Assembly: GCA_011503125.2 (NCBI GenBank)
Contig: WWBZ02000001.1
Location: 3,472,001-3,536,000 of the forward strand
Origin: Botryosphaeria dothidea
Lineage: Eukaryota; Ascomycota; Dothideomycetes; Botryosphaeriales; Botryosphaeriaceae
DNA: 64,000 bases
Direction of reading: 5' to 3'
Shown here piece by piece: positions 35,288 through 47,036 of this stretch (position 1 is the first letter of the stretch; the number at the start of each line of letters is the position of its first letter). Both the position numbers and the translations under genes were made by a program. Under the pieces are notes generated by a model. The model saw nothing but the letters and a program-made list of their open reading frames with translations. It ran no database searches and had not been told where the DNA came from.

Positions 35288-36281
35288 ATGCTGTCGACGA
35301 CGAGGTCTGCCGCCTCAATGGCGCTGCGCGGTACGCCTCCAATTCCCTCTCGCCCGCGCCTCCCCCGGCAGCTCCACCTCGCCGTGGCAACCAACCACCA
35401 ACCCAGACGACTCCAATGCTAACGTGTACGACCTCCTGCAGCCAAGCCTTCCACCGCCATCACTCCCTTCCGCGCCGTCTCCGCAGCATGGATCTCGAAT
35501 TCGTCCAAGAACAACGCCACCCCGATGCAGAAGCCCGGTCTGGTCGCCGACGGCCCTGGCGCCCCGCCGCCCATGAAGAAGGCACGCCGTGAGGTGCCGC
35601 TGCCGAGCCAGGAGGGAAAGAAGGGTGTTGTGCAATACGCGCTGTACGTGTGGCCCCGCAGTGGTTGATGAAGGACGGTCGATGGAAAGTGGCAGGAAGG
35701 GAGCAAAAAAAGCATTGCGATGTGGGAATAATGCAAAGAACAACAGAGTGCTGACAGCCAGGACCGACAAACAGCACCACGCTCGACCAGATCGCCAACT
35801 GGGCTCGCCAAGGATCGCTGTGGCCGATGACGTTCGGTCTCGCCTGCTGCGCCGTCGAGATGATGCACCTTTCGACGCCCCGTTACGACCAGGACCGCCT
35901 AGGTATCATTTTCCGTGCCTCCCCTCGCCAGTCCGATGTCATGATCGTTGCCGGTACCCTTACCAACAAGATGGCGCCCGCCCTGCGCCAGGTCTACGAC
36001 CAGATGCCCGACCCGCGCTGGGTTATCTCCATGGGCAGCTGCGCCAACGGTGGTGGCTACTACCACTACTCGTACAGCGTTACCCGTGGCTGCGACCGCA
36101 TCGTGCCGGTTGATATCTATGTTCCTGGATGCCCGCCCACCTCGGAGGCACTGATGTACGGTATCTTCCAGCTGCAGAAGAAGATGAGGCACACCAAGGT
36201 AAATTCCACATTAGCCACATCTCACAGCGGGCGCGAGGCTAACTGAATCTCCAGATCACCCGCATTTGGTACAGGAAGTAG
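35288..36281 (+). CDS. Complex I 20-kDa subunit (NDUFS7/PSST)
   Basis: Four exons (35288-35330, 35442-35643, 35775-36198, 36255-36281) give 231 residues. A mitochondrial presequence ([14 protein letters not shown]) is followed by a Pro-rich linker and the highly conserved core [20 protein letters not shown]. The cysteines that bind iron-sulfur cluster N2 are visible as C106-C107 ([10 protein letters not shown]), C171 (GSCANGG) and C201 (PGCPP). This subunit passes electrons to ubiquinone at the junction of the peripheral and membrane arms of NADH dehydrogenase. The last exon has only eight codons (ITRIWYRK). All three introns are supported by the unbroken match to the family. Confidence 0.96.
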
Positions 36282-38841
36282 AGTGGCAACGGATTATAGC
36301 GGAGCGACGGTCAAGGGCGAGAAGAACGGAAATACATCATGGATCCTTCAAAGGCGTAGTAGAACTTCCTTTTTTATTATTTTGGACTTTTGCAAAAAGT
36401 GCCGATGTACGGCGCTTAGAGTGTACAAATCGGGACTCGTGTATGATACACCCAAACAAGGCTGTTTTCCTTTGTTGTCCCAAAGGCTTTCATTTATTTC
36501 TCTTTGACTGAATTCACAATGAGAAAAGTCAAGTCACGCTTCACGAAAGTTAGATGTTCATTTCAGGTTTCAACAACTGCACGTGCTAATCTGAGATGCA
36601 GAATCATGGATTTAGCTCAGAAGAGACTCTGATATTTTTCGAAACTACGTGTCGTCATTGACCTCAGCTCCCGAAGAACAGCCATTCCCGCCACTGAGGA
36701 TCCATCAGTGCCAGTACAAGCGTCCGTGTGGGTAAATATCCATCATAGTTCTTGTCCTTGTTACGACTTGTAGGTTTTTTTTTTTGGTTGACCTCAGCAT
36801 CCCTTGTGTACGCGACTCTTCTTCTCCGAGTGGAATAACCAGACGATGTAGAAGAGCCGAATACCAAAACAGAATTTGCTTCATCATCGGTCTATATTTA
36901 ACAACTTTTAGCTTCCCGTCGTTGTTTTCATTCCTTCTCCGGTCACCCTTCTCACGGACGGATTTGGCTGCTGGTTTCCTTGCTTCGGTTCCTGGTCGTC
37001 CGGGACGGGGAGAAGAGAATCGAAAAAAAAGAAGGGTGACCGCACGGTCGCGGCCGGGGGGGGGGTTCGATTTGCGCGGAATCTGCGCGGAATCTTGAAC
37101 GCGCTCGTGGTTGCCGTGGGTGCGGCCGGTGTGGTACGGAGTCTCGGTCGGCGGGGCGGCGGTTGTCCTCCAAAGCTCGGCTTGATCTTCTGAAGTGCTG
37201 GTCAGACACTTGATCGGTTTCGATTCGACGGGGGCGGTGGGAGGGGCGCGCGCGGACGACAACAGCAATCGAAGCAGGGAACCAGCAGTCGAATCAGCGG
37301 GAGGCCGACCGGATCTGGAATTATTTCTGTGTCGACCTCAGCACCCAAAATATCCTCGTCATTCCCGAGCGGCCTTTTCGTGTTGAGCCGGAATCTGGAA
37401 GGGGACAGAATGGGTCAGTATGCATCACCGGTCTTATGTTGTCATGGTTTTGTTTTCCGGCAGTGCTGGGCCGGTGTATAGACGCCCCTTCCCCCCTCGA
37501 GAGAACACTACAAACGGTTTTCCGGAGAATGCATAAGAAGATCACATCGGAGAATCGTTCGGAGGACCCTTCCGAGAACTCATCGGAGAATCCGTCGAGA
37601 AACCATCAGTGAACCGTCAACGAACCCGTCACCGAACTCGACGGAAGCGTCGGCAGAACAATCAGCGGAACCATCAGTAGAACACATCAGCGGGACCGTC
37701 CGTGAAACTCGTCGGCAGACTTCTTCAGCGGAACTCGTCAGTGAAATTTGGCTGCCCAGCTCCAGAATATCCCTTTGTACTTCATCGGAGGGGGGGAAAT
37801 GAGATGACTCAACAAGCCTCCGAGCGCCCCTGGCTAGACGCTCCGGCAAGCCATAATCCCTCGTCCCCACATCCACGCTTGGCGGTCTGGAAGCGGTCGA
37901 ATTCATGTTCGTCGGCATGGACCGTACCGCGTTCGAGAGAGAAAAGAAGCAACGAAACAACAACGAACATCGCCAGGACCGCAAAAGGGGAATGCAGAGG
38001 GCTCGGGGGTTTTTCTGCCGGCGCGTCTGGATAGCCGTGATCAACCTGCTTCCGTGTCTCGCTCGAAGCGGCTGTCAGGGCGGTCCTGGACCACGGCGAC
38101 TGCTATACCGGCAGAGATCCCGTTCTTTTGTCAGGGAAAAGGGACAGGGCGAATGATCTGCTAGGTGGGCATGCTGGGAGGACGGATAGGTGTGTGTGTG
38201 TGTGTGTGTAGCGCAGTGGTGCTAAGTTGCTTGGGAATGGGAGTTTGGAGCTCCTTTTGTATGCAAAGGTGCGTTCAGGGTCTGATAAGTCCCATGGTTC
38301 GACGCTCAGAATTTTATGCAGAGCCAAAGGTAAAGGTAGACCTCAAGGGTCCAGCCTGACTGCGTCAATGCTCCGAAGTCCCTGCAGCAATTCACTGAAG
38401 AACAGGGCTGGATGGTTGGGATCTCACAAGGACGTATCAAAGTGTCGATCCGGAGTTGTTTATGTTTACTATAATTGCAATGCGGAGCCGTACGTTCCGG
38501 CGTGTGAGTGAGCTCATGAGAACATGTCTTTGCGAAGTAATTTCTTTGTCCTCTTTTCGAACATGAAAAATCTCATGAAAGATTGTTCTCTCTGGGCGAC
38601 GAAGGTCGAATACTCTTTTTACTCAAAGGACATTGTATTTCACTTCCAAATTGTCTCCGAATAAAGTGAACAGCACAATTGTAGGAAACGGACTGTTGGA
38701 TATAAGATTCATCGTGTCTGATCTCAATAACCACATCTATCTTCGGAAAAACCTACCCACAGTCGGCGAAGCAGGTTTCACAACTTGTCAAACTACCATA
38801 TACGATTGACACCCCTAATCAAGCCTCTATTCAACGACACC
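36282..38841. other. Long spacer with simple and degenerate repeats
   Basis: About 2.6 kb without a convincing gene. It contains a (TG)n microsatellite at 38190-38209, a degenerate 12-bp tandem array at about 37513-37745, and a minus-strand open frame at 37918-37580 (112 residues) whose end reads through that array as a four-residue repeat (DGSA, DCSA, DASV, EFGD). That frame could be a small gene but I find no independent support. Confidence 0.5.
37513..37745. repeat. Degenerate tandem array with about 12-bp unit
   Basis: Units resembling 'aaccrtcagcgg' recur about every 12 bases, for instance aaccatcag, aaccgtcaac, aacccgtcacc, aacaatcagcgg, aaccatcagtag, aactcgtcagtg. Because 12 is a multiple of three, both strands keep an open phase across much of it. 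Confidence 0.7.
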
Positions 38842-40035
38842 ATGGCTACGGAACTGTGGCCTCGCAATGTCGACTTGAGAAGAAGCTTCAAGACAGTCCC
38901 CTCGGCGTACAACCAAGGTCCGATCTCCTTTTCCCTCATGACATGGTGCTTCAACTGCCTCAATCGTTCCTGCACGAAGCACGGTCGGCGTCTAATGCGC
39001 CCCTCCAACGTGGATGTCAACATCCAACTTACGCTTGATGCAATTAAACTGATTGGTAGGCTCCCCGCGGAGCTCAAGCTTGAAGTCGCCGACAAGATAG
39101 GCGTGCGCACACACTTGAGCTTACGGCATGCCGAGATCCCTCCCGAACTTGGGGATCCTTGGGCTGAGAGCGAGAGGCGCCGTATCCAGAGGCTCTTCCG
39201 CCGCTTCGATGACGAGCTTGTAGTGTTCCCGGCTGTTGCACCCCAGAACAGCACCACCATTCGTGGGGGCAACATCTACGGCGAGGGCAAGATTTCCCCG
39301 TCTCAGCACCTTCTATTTCTCGAGATAATCAATCGCAACACGACCGCGATGATCGACTTCTTCACCGAGCGTCTCCGCCTCGACCACAAGCGCCTCTCTT
39401 CCCAGCGCCCCATCATCCTTCATCTCTGGCGCATCTTCCTCGTTCCACCCATGACCCCTATCGACGGAACCTTCCGCATGAATGAAGTCTTCACCTACTT
39501 CCACTCGCTCTCCCGGCCCGTTCGCCAACAGATCCTCGACTTCATCCGCGAAATCGGCCGGGCATTCGCCAGCATCCACCCGATCGAGAACCCCATGCTC
39601 GCCGCGCTTAACGAAGCGCTCCAACAGCAGATTATCGCTCGTTGCACGGCGTACTTCGCCATCGAGTGGCTGCGCGTCGGCATGAGCGAGCTCTGGCGGC
39701 GGGTGCACACGGGGGGCCACAAGACGCCCAATGTCGCGGCCGCCTTCAGCCGGCCCGCAAGCATCTACCAGCCGGGCTGGACGCCGGTCGGTTACCCTTC
39801 CTATGTTGGTTGGAAGATCATCGACATCGATGCTTGGACGTACCGCATCAGCTTGCCGCCGGGCACGGACATTCACCTCCTTCCGCCTAAAGGCCAATTC
39901 CACGACTTTTACAAGGCGCTGCTGTATGCGAGCGACCGCCCGGAGACCGAGCAGCCTCTGAGCTGGACGCAGTGGCTTAGGCATCAGAACGGGATTCTGA
40001 GCTGGCATTTGCAGAATCCGGAGCAGAACCTGTAG
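38842..40035 (+). CDS. Unrecognised protein with an F-box-like motif
   Basis: A single exon of 397 residues from ATG 38842, which has a good fungal context (CACCATGG). A Cys-containing segment (WCFNCLNRSC, 35-44) and an F-box-like stretch LPAELKLEVADKI (74-86) are near the N-terminus. The remainder is helical and aromatic-rich, with HLLFLEIINRNTTAMIDFFTERL, LSRPVRQQILDFIREIG and GWTPVGYPSYVGWK, ending in SWTQWLRHQNG. If the F-box-like motif is real, it could recruit a substrate to an SCF ubiquitin ligase; this is inference. I know no family match. Codon use and length argue for a real gene. Confidence 0.7.
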   Translation: MATELWPRNVDLRRSFKTVPSAYNQGPISFSLMTWCFNCLNRSCTKHGRRLMRPSNVDVNIQLTLDAIKLIGRLPAELKLEVADKIGVRTHLSLRHAEIPPELGDPWAESERRRIQRLFRRFDDELVVFPAVAPQNSTTIRGGNIYGEGKISPSQHLLFLEIINRNTTAMIDFFTERLRLDHKRLSSQRPIILHLWRIFLVPPMTPIDGTFRMNEVFTYFHSLSRPVRQQILDFIREIGRAFASIHPIENPMLAALNEALQQQIIARCTAYFAIEWLRVGMSELWRRVHTGGHKTPNVAAAFSRPASIYQPGWTPVGYPSYVGWKIIDIDAWTYRISLPPGTDIHLLPPKGQFHDFYKALLYASDRPETEQPLSWTQWLRHQNGILSWHLQNPEQNL

Positions 40036-40582
40036 GAATACAGGGGTGGAGAGCTGTTGGAGTTTCTCCACCAGCAATAGTTCTTGGTAGTGGTGAAGTG
40101 GCCTGGGAGGTCGACTTGAAGGGAGTGTTTTCAGCATAGCTTAGCGTCTTCTGATTAACCGGCGTTCTGGAAGGACTATCCTCGGTATGTATGCATCAAC
40201 ATTCTCCTATACAGCATAGAAATCAGCATTTTTATCTTATTCCTGTACCATGACTGCCTTTTTAAAACTTGTGCGTTGAATGTGAGACTTTAGCGAGTCA
40301 ATCAGAGAATCCTCAGCGTGATAGACCCCTTAATACGACAGCTTGTGGCCGGTAACGTAAGCACCGCTGTCGCGCCTGCGCCATTTGAAGGGAGAGAGCA
40401 AAACAATAACCCCCAGAGAAGGAGGGAAAGGACGAACAGGAGGGAGGATTCTCCTGAGAATTGAATGTACGCTTCACTGCCATCTGTCGCCGTCTGAAGC
40501 CTTCGAACTTTTGTGATACGTATATGCCATCGCTAATCTTCCCCGGTTTTTCTCACATCCTCCCTCCCAGTGCGCCGCCGAA
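40036..40582. other. Intergenic between convergent genes
   Basis: About 0.55 kb between two 3' ends; nothing recognised. Confidence 0.6.
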
Positions 40583-42479
40583 TCACCGCCCAACAGCGCC
40601 TTTGCCCCCTTGCTGTTCCTCCACCTCCACCACCACACCATCCCCCTTACTGCCCCGTTCTTCTTCACTCTCCTCGCCGGTGCCATCACTGAACCCTTCC
40701 GCCACCAAGTCCTGATGCCGGTCCACGTACACCTTCATCCCCAGAATGACCAGCCCGCTGAACACCGCAAACGCCGTCGCGAGCGGGAAGCCGACGGGAT
40801 AGCGCGGACTGTCCGAAGTACGCCAGGCGCGCAGCGGGATGGTGGCGTGGCCGACATACACCAGCGTCACGGCAAGGCCGACGGCGACGCTGCGGGCCTC
40901 AGGCTCGCGGCGCAGAATCTCGGCCAGCCAGGCGACGAGGGAGTAGCTGCACCGCACGATTAGCCAGAGAGACAGAAGGAGAAGGGGGGGAAGAAGCACG
41001 ACTTACCCCCACGCGGCGGTGCTGAAGGTGAGGAAGTAGAAGGTCATGATGGTGGGCATCGAGCTGGGCCACGCGGAGAGCACGGCGCAGGACAGCGTCT
41101 GCGCGGCGACGGCGAAGATGGAGACTTGCCAGCGCCAGTTCTTCCAGTCGCTGATGGCGTTCAGGCCGATGGAGCTGACGACGGAGAGGCCGTAGCCGCC
41201 GAGCGGGATGAGGTTGACCTTGTACGTGCTGTACATCGGCGAGCCGTCGGGCTTCGTCAGACCCTTGAGGTAGAGGAGGAAGTACGAGTTGGCGCGCTGG
41301 CTCCAGGCGTAGGGGAGGTAGGCGAGGATGAAGAGCCAGCAGACGGGGTTGATAGCCATCTTGCGCAGCTTGACTACCAGCAACTTGGGCTTGATCATCT
41401 TGGCCGTTTCCGTTCCGTGGTCTGCCATGCGGGTACGGGAGAGCTCACGCTCCGGACGTGTGAGCCAGAGAGCGCGGGTGATGGCAGGCGAGTCGGGAAT
41501 GGTGAAGAGACCGAGGAATCCCCAGACCATGGTGATACAACCCCTTTGAATGAGAAGCAGCATGTCAGTAGGTGTGTACAGGAGGAAGGCACTAGTTTTC
41601 CCCCTTATCATTTTGGGGATCTGCTTGGTTGTAGAAACTCACGAGACGATGAAGAGCCACTGCCATCCCTCAAGCCCATTGACTCCATTGAGGTTCTTGT
41701 AAAGAGCAGCTTGAAGGATTCCAAGGAACATGTTGCCAACGACTCCGCTGACGCCGAAAATTGCGAGGCGAGTGGCAAGTTCTTTGGGAGTGTACCAGTT
41801 GAAGATGAGGGCAACGAGGCCGGGCCATGACGTCTGGAGTTCAAAATGTTATCAGCCTGGCTCCTTGTTTGATTCGGAGCGCATTTCACCTACAGACTCA
41901 AATATACCAAGGAAGAAACGAATGGCGTAGACTGTTTGGGCGTTTTTCGACTTGTATGTCCTGTGGCAAGAATTCAGTTTTGGCACCTTTGACCTAAATT
42001 TGCGCAGAGAAACGTACACTAAAGTGAGAGCTCCCCATATTATTTCACACACAGGCAGGAATATCGAGGGACGCCACTACACCAGACCAAAGCTATTAGG
42101 AAGCTGTGAAACGTGAATTACTAGATCCTAAACCAACCATAGTCTGAATGATCTGCGCTGGCACAATTCCAAGGGCGTAGCCAATGGAGAAGTAGGTCGT
42201 GGATTCAACAAGCTCATTTCCGTTTAGGCTGAGAGCTTCCTTCATCCCCGAGACATAAGCCTGGGTCGTTGCTGATTGGTCCATGTCCTGTATGTGTGTA
42301 ATCAGTACGTCTTCCTACAATTATCACCTTCCAATTCTGCTCACCTTGGTCAATCCCGCAATGAATGCCCAAGAAAGAAGACATGCATCTATCTTGAGCA
42401 GCAATCGCCGCTCAGGGCTCTCGAATGGCTTGACGAGTGCTCCCCACCATGATGGATTTCCACTCTTCGAAATAGACAT
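40583..42479 (-). CDS. MFS transporter, DAL5/SOA1 (anion:cation symporter) family
   Basis: Seven exons (42479-42345, 42287-42138, 42076-42018, 41960-41894, 41833-41643, 41543-41007, 40946-40583) give 500 residues; every junction preserves the frame. The protein has about twelve hydrophobic segments. Family signatures include LLLKIDACLLSWAF in the first segment, TTYFSIGYALGIVPAQIIQTM, AIRFFLGIFES, WYTPKELATRLAIFGVSGVVGNMF, GLEGWQWLFIV and TIPDSPAITRALWLTRPERELSRTRM. The acidic C-terminal tail is cytoplasmic. DAL5-type permeases carry allantoate, nicotinate, pantothenate or sulfonates; yeast Soa1 takes up sulfonates. The divergent neighbour is a sulfonate dioxygenase, so a sulfonate substrate is the best guess. 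The exon borders are my reading of GT...AG sites. Confidence 0.88.
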
Positions 42480-43662
42480 GATCACGGCGGTAGCCTCGCG
42501 TGGAGGAAACAGAAGAGTGAGAATAGGGAATTCACGAATGAGCCATGACATACAAAATTCATTTATCAAAATATTCCATGATTATCCCAGATCTTGCTGC
42601 GAGAATTTGTGGAGGTTCCTTACAAATTCGAGCCGGATCTCGCGTCATCGGCAAATGTCTTGGAGCAACGCTTAGTTTCGCTTACCCTTCCCAGACCCTG
42701 GAGCCTCAAGAAGTACTCTTGCATCAAGTCCTACTGTTGTGGACGGATAGTAAGGTGCAAGAGCATCGCGCTGTCGAAGTGTTTCAGCGAAAGAAGTCGC
42801 CCTTTGTTTCTACGATTTCTTTGTCCAGGTCACAACGTTCAGTTCGGAAAGTCAACATCTGACTGGCACCTGTCGGCGTTTTGATACGTATTGGTCGGCT
42901 AATGCAGTATCCTTAGTCATGCTCCCGCATAGGAGGTGCAGGTCCAGGTGTCATGCGGACCAGCTAATGCAGCTTTACAGGGACCCGTACCAAGAGCCGC
43001 GTAAAGCCCCGCGGCGGCCCGGGGGGCAGGAACAACTTCCGTCCATGGCAGGGAGCCGGGCCGTACCGCGGGCAAGCCGAACTGAAAATTCTTCAATCAA
43101 GAGCGCCGACGGGGAAGGAAGGGTCTCGGCCGGCTGATATAGGTGCACGACATGGTATGCACAAGCGACAGGCAAATCAGGATGTGCAGAAAATCAGCAA
43201 GGCTGAGTATACCTGGATGCCCAGAACGGTCTCCCTGCTATCAGACCCCCACATGTTGAAAATGGGGTGATGTCGCCATTGGAATGTAGTGAGGCGAAAA
43301 AAGAGTCACGATGCGGGTCCAAGCTGATGTGCAAATAACAGATCCTTCTTGCGAAATCCCTTGGCAGGACCCGCCGGGGAGAAGCAACTCGCCATCCCCG
43401 AAACCCCCAAGATCGACGTTTGCGCGCCCCAAACCCGGGCAGGCGCCTGGCTGTCTCGAGTAAAGCGCGCGGGAACTAAAAGGACTGCAGGAGCATCGCT
43501 GACGGGTCAAGCCACCGCACACATGGCATGACGGGCGGAATACAAGTCGCGTGCATATTATTGCTGCCCTTTGCCGCGCGCGGCGTGTGCCTGAAGAGCT
43601 GGCGACCACACCCAAATCTCCTCTTTGCCGCGTTTACCCGACAGTTAAAGTGATACTACACC
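42480..43662. promoter_or_regulatory. 1.18-kb bidirectional promoter of transporter and dioxygenase genes
   Basis: Both genes start at its borders and point outward, so it serves both. It contains a 10-bp near-palindrome ATGTCGCCAT at 43270-43279 matching the CYS3/MetR consensus ATGRYRYCAT at nine of ten positions. Two weaker 7/10 matches (ATGGTAT near 43153 and ATGGCAT near 43523) are also present. Confidence 0.55.
43270..43279. promoter_or_regulatory. Candidate CYS3/MetR binding site
   Basis: ATGTCGCCAT matches ATGRYRYCAT, the site known for Neurospora CYS3 and Aspergillus MetR, except for T at position four. It lies 384 bp upstream of the dioxygenase start. Chance occurrence of a 9/10 match in 1.2 kb is not negligible. 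Confidence 0.4.
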
Positions 43663-44975
43663 ATGGTTGCCACCGACACCTCCTCTTCCGAGCCCCTCTA
43701 CCCGCACTACCTTCCCACCCGGCCCGAAGGCTTTACGCCCACGCTCAATGTGCCGCCATTCGACGCCACCGAGCCCGGCCTGCGCGCCGATCCGGCGAAG
43801 CCGGACATCTTGGGCGCGAAGGGCGTCGGCGTCCAGCACATCACCCCGCGCGTTGGATCCGAAATTCGAGGCGTGCAGCTGAGTGCGCTGTCCAAGGCAG
43901 GGCTGGACCAAGTGGCGCTGCTGGCCGCCGAAAGGGGCGTGCTCGTCTTCGTAAGGCAGTCTTCCTCCCAGTAGAGCGTGCTCGCGTGACGTGTGTGTGA
44001 ATTTTGAATGACTGAGTTTCTGGCTGTCGTGGTTGGTGGGAGCTGCAGAGAGAGCAGGACTTCGCGGACATAGGCTTCGACAGGCAGCGCGCGATAGCGG
44101 AACACTATGGCCCGCTTCACAAGCACCCCACGATGGGCTATCCGGAGGGGACGGGACCGGAGTTCCACGTCGTGTACGCGGATGAGAAAGTGTGAGCATA
44201 ACTTACCTTGCCTTCGCCAGCAAAAAGAACGCACAGCACATCTTTTGGAAGAGCAGCACACTCACCACATGACAAACTACGCAGAGGCAACCTCCGCAAC
44301 CTCCTGGGCCCCCGTACAACCTACGATCTCTGGCACATCGACCAGACATTCACGCCCAACGTGCCCTCAACCACCTTCTTCTGGAACCTAGAAACCCCTA
44401 GCACCGGCGGCGGCGACACTGCCTTCACCTCGCTGACGGCCGCCTATGCCGCGCTCTCGCCGACCTACCGCGCGACGCTGCACTCCCTCAAGCTCCGCCA
44501 CACCAGCGCCTCCGTCGGCGAGGTCGCGCGTGTGGGCCACGAGCGCGCCATGCGCGAGGCCGTGAAGGCAGAGCACCCGCTCGTCATCAAGCATCCCGTG
44601 ACCGGGTCCCCCGCGCTATTCGTCAACCCGACGATTGCGCGGGAGGTGGTGGGGTGCTTGCCCGAGGAGAGCGCTCACATATTGGGTTTCTTGCACAACC
44701 ACGTCAGGAGTCTGGATTTCTCGTGTCGCGTGCGCTGGGAGAAGGGGACTGTAGTGATCTGGGATCAGGTGAGTTGCCTGGAATTCTTTCTACACATGTG
44801 CTTCAGGTTATTGGCGGGTGTGTTCGTATGCTGATCCTGGACGCCTGTGTAGAGGAGTGCGGCCCATACGGCGATTCCGGACTTCGAGGACGGATCTAGG
44901 AGGCACATGGTCAGGCTGCTTCCCCACGGCAGCATACCGCAAGCGTACGCGCCAGAAGCCGTTGATAGGCAGTAA
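43663..44975 (+). CDS. TauD/TfdA-family sulfonate/alpha-ketoglutarate dioxygenase (JLP1-like)
   Basis: Four exons (43663-43950, 44049-44191, 44285-44768, 44853-44975) give 345 residues. The iron-binding facial triad is visible: H161 and D163 in WHIDQTF, and distal H310 in SAAHTAIPDF; the 2-oxoglutarate-binding Arg is in the SRRHMVR stretch (321-326). The preceding motifs GVGVQHITPRVGSEIRGVQLS, LLAAERGVLVF|REQDF and HYGPLHKHPTMG are typical for fungal TauD-like enzymes. The family hydroxylates taurine or other sulfonates so that sulfite is released as a sulfur source (Jlp1 in yeast). The N-terminal start follows ACCATGG. Its divergent partner is a DAL5/SOA1-type transporter, and a CYS3/MetR-type regulator lies 2 kb downstream, all consistent with sulfur acquisition. 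Confidence 0.93.
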
Positions 44976-47036
44976 AATTTTGCCCTTGGCAGGCCGCCAG
45001 CGAGGTGGGGGACGAGGTGTAGATTGCGAGGCGCCTGGACGGCCTAGATAGTGGTCCCTGGGCGTTAAGAATTCGCTTGTTGGGGCTTGCAGTCGCCTAT
45101 GCCGCACACAGTCAGTGCTGAGAGTGTCTAAATTGCAAACATTTGCAGAACATACTGCATGGTTTACTGCGTGTATTATCGTGTAGGTGCCGGACTGTCG
45201 ACATGCTTGTCTGGGCGTGAAAGTGTTTGGGAGCGAGGAAGGCTATAGCACAGGCGACGATCCCACTTATTCTACGTCGCTGTGTTGCGATCCTGGTGCC
45301 GGTACCCCATTTGCTATTCAAAGTACTCCAGTGGCGTATGCGTAGGATATGTGATCTGAATCTGTCGTTTTTGGTGGTTCCCGGAGAAGCCGAAGACGCG
45401 GCACTGCCTCGAGATGTACCAATTGTCGCCACTGAGTTGATACTGCTCAGTAAGGGGTCGTACTGGTAGTGAGCGATGATACATGGCTGCTGTGGTTCTA
45501 TAGAAAAGGAACTTCAACTGTCATGTGAAAGTCTTCTCGCGAGCCCCTGAGCCGAAACACCCCGGGTGTCACGAACCCGCTTCGATCAAAATTAAGCACT
45601 GAGAGGCTCATATTTAGTTAGTTGTACAGAAGAAGTTTTGGTGGTCTTGTAGGCTCTGCTTCGAACCAGGTTACACGGCCTAGAGGTTACACAGCCTACG
45701 AGCCCACCGGCGTGAGCTCCAACGTCAGAGTCTTGTGCGAGATCCACACTCACCACGCATGCATCTGAATCTTCCCCAAAATGTCTCTGTAGCAGCTTCA
45801 GCGATTCCTTGAGCGTCGTTCATCGTTGCTGGTGACCTCCTTGCGTGATAGCTTTGCATACCTTATCATTCCCAGCATCCCCTGCCAAAGCCTTGCGAGG
45901 CTCCCAGAAAAGGGCGAGTCACCTAATATTTCGATCCATCTCGCACGAAAAGTAGCTGCACGAGCGGCAGGGGCGAGAAAATTGACGGAATCGATCGGAT
46001 CGCGGCTCAAGGACGACTGCGTCGCTCGACCTCGAAGGACTAGACTGTGAATGATGGAGCAAAAAATCTCGCGCTCCAGCAATACTCATCGTGCCGATGC
46101 AGTAGAAAGACATTAGTTTGATGGACGGACAGAAGGATAGCGTCGATCCGCAACGTGGGCAAAGATTAATGTTGCGTTTATCCTCGACCGGCGTCGAGCA
46201 AGACCCAAAAGTAATGACGCCATGTATGATGACCAGCCTAAAAGAGCGGTGTTCAGGTGTTGAAAAGTCGTTGCCGCTAAGAAGAGCTCTTATGGCCCCG
46301 TCCCTTAGTTCGTTAAAACCGTTATAATGTTGCGCCCGTAAGCGTTCCCACGCCGTAGGCGATGCTATGTCGCACCGCCCTCGCCGTTACTTACCTGCTA
46401 TGGGGACTTTCCCCTTATGCAGCGGGAAGTGGTCAAGCTAGGAAAAGCCAAAAGCACGCCATACTGGTCCAACCACGAAAAGGCGGGCAGCCACGGCTTT
46501 CGCTGAACACGCCAGTTTCGCCGCCTCGGTCATTTCATCGATTCATGCGCAGCACACGACTTGACCTCGTGTTCAGCCGCTGACGGTCGGCCAGGAGAGG
46601 TGGCCACAGGTTGCACAGCGGTGGGCTCGGGGGGCTCTGTAGTAGAACGCGGAAAGAAATCATTTGGGTATAAACATCAAGGCCACGGCATCCACAGCCA
46701 CTAGCATCATGAAATGAAAGTGAATAAGGCCGTGAAAAGAAACATCTCCCTCTGTTGCTATACAACCTCCGCATTACTTCGTAGATGGCTAGCCATGTGC
46801 GGACCTTGAAACTATCCCATAGTTGAGACGAACGACGAGAAGTCTAACCAGATGCTCCTAACATCACCGTGACGGGCGCTGTTGTGATCGCGGTGTTGAC
46901 GGGGCCCATCCACTGTCGCGCCGTTTGGTTGGCGTCGCCTTCAACCCCGCACGCGCCATCGCGCCTTCGCAAGAACAACGAGAAAACAAAAGGAACAGCG
47001 GTAATGCCGGAAACAATATGCTGAGTTCGATTCCAT
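44976..47036. other. Intergenic, 2 kb, nothing coding
   Basis: Between the 3' ends of the convergent dioxygenase and bZIP genes. A 16-bp imperfect direct repeat (aggttacacggcctag / aggttacacagcctac) lies near 45668-45700, next to an inverted gtaggct/agcctac pair. No coding frame or tRNA is supported. Confidence 0.55.

Noticed and set aside
45650..45680. tRNA-like ggttcgaagc on the minus strand
   Set aside because: No base-paired T stem and no upstream A box at a proper distance.
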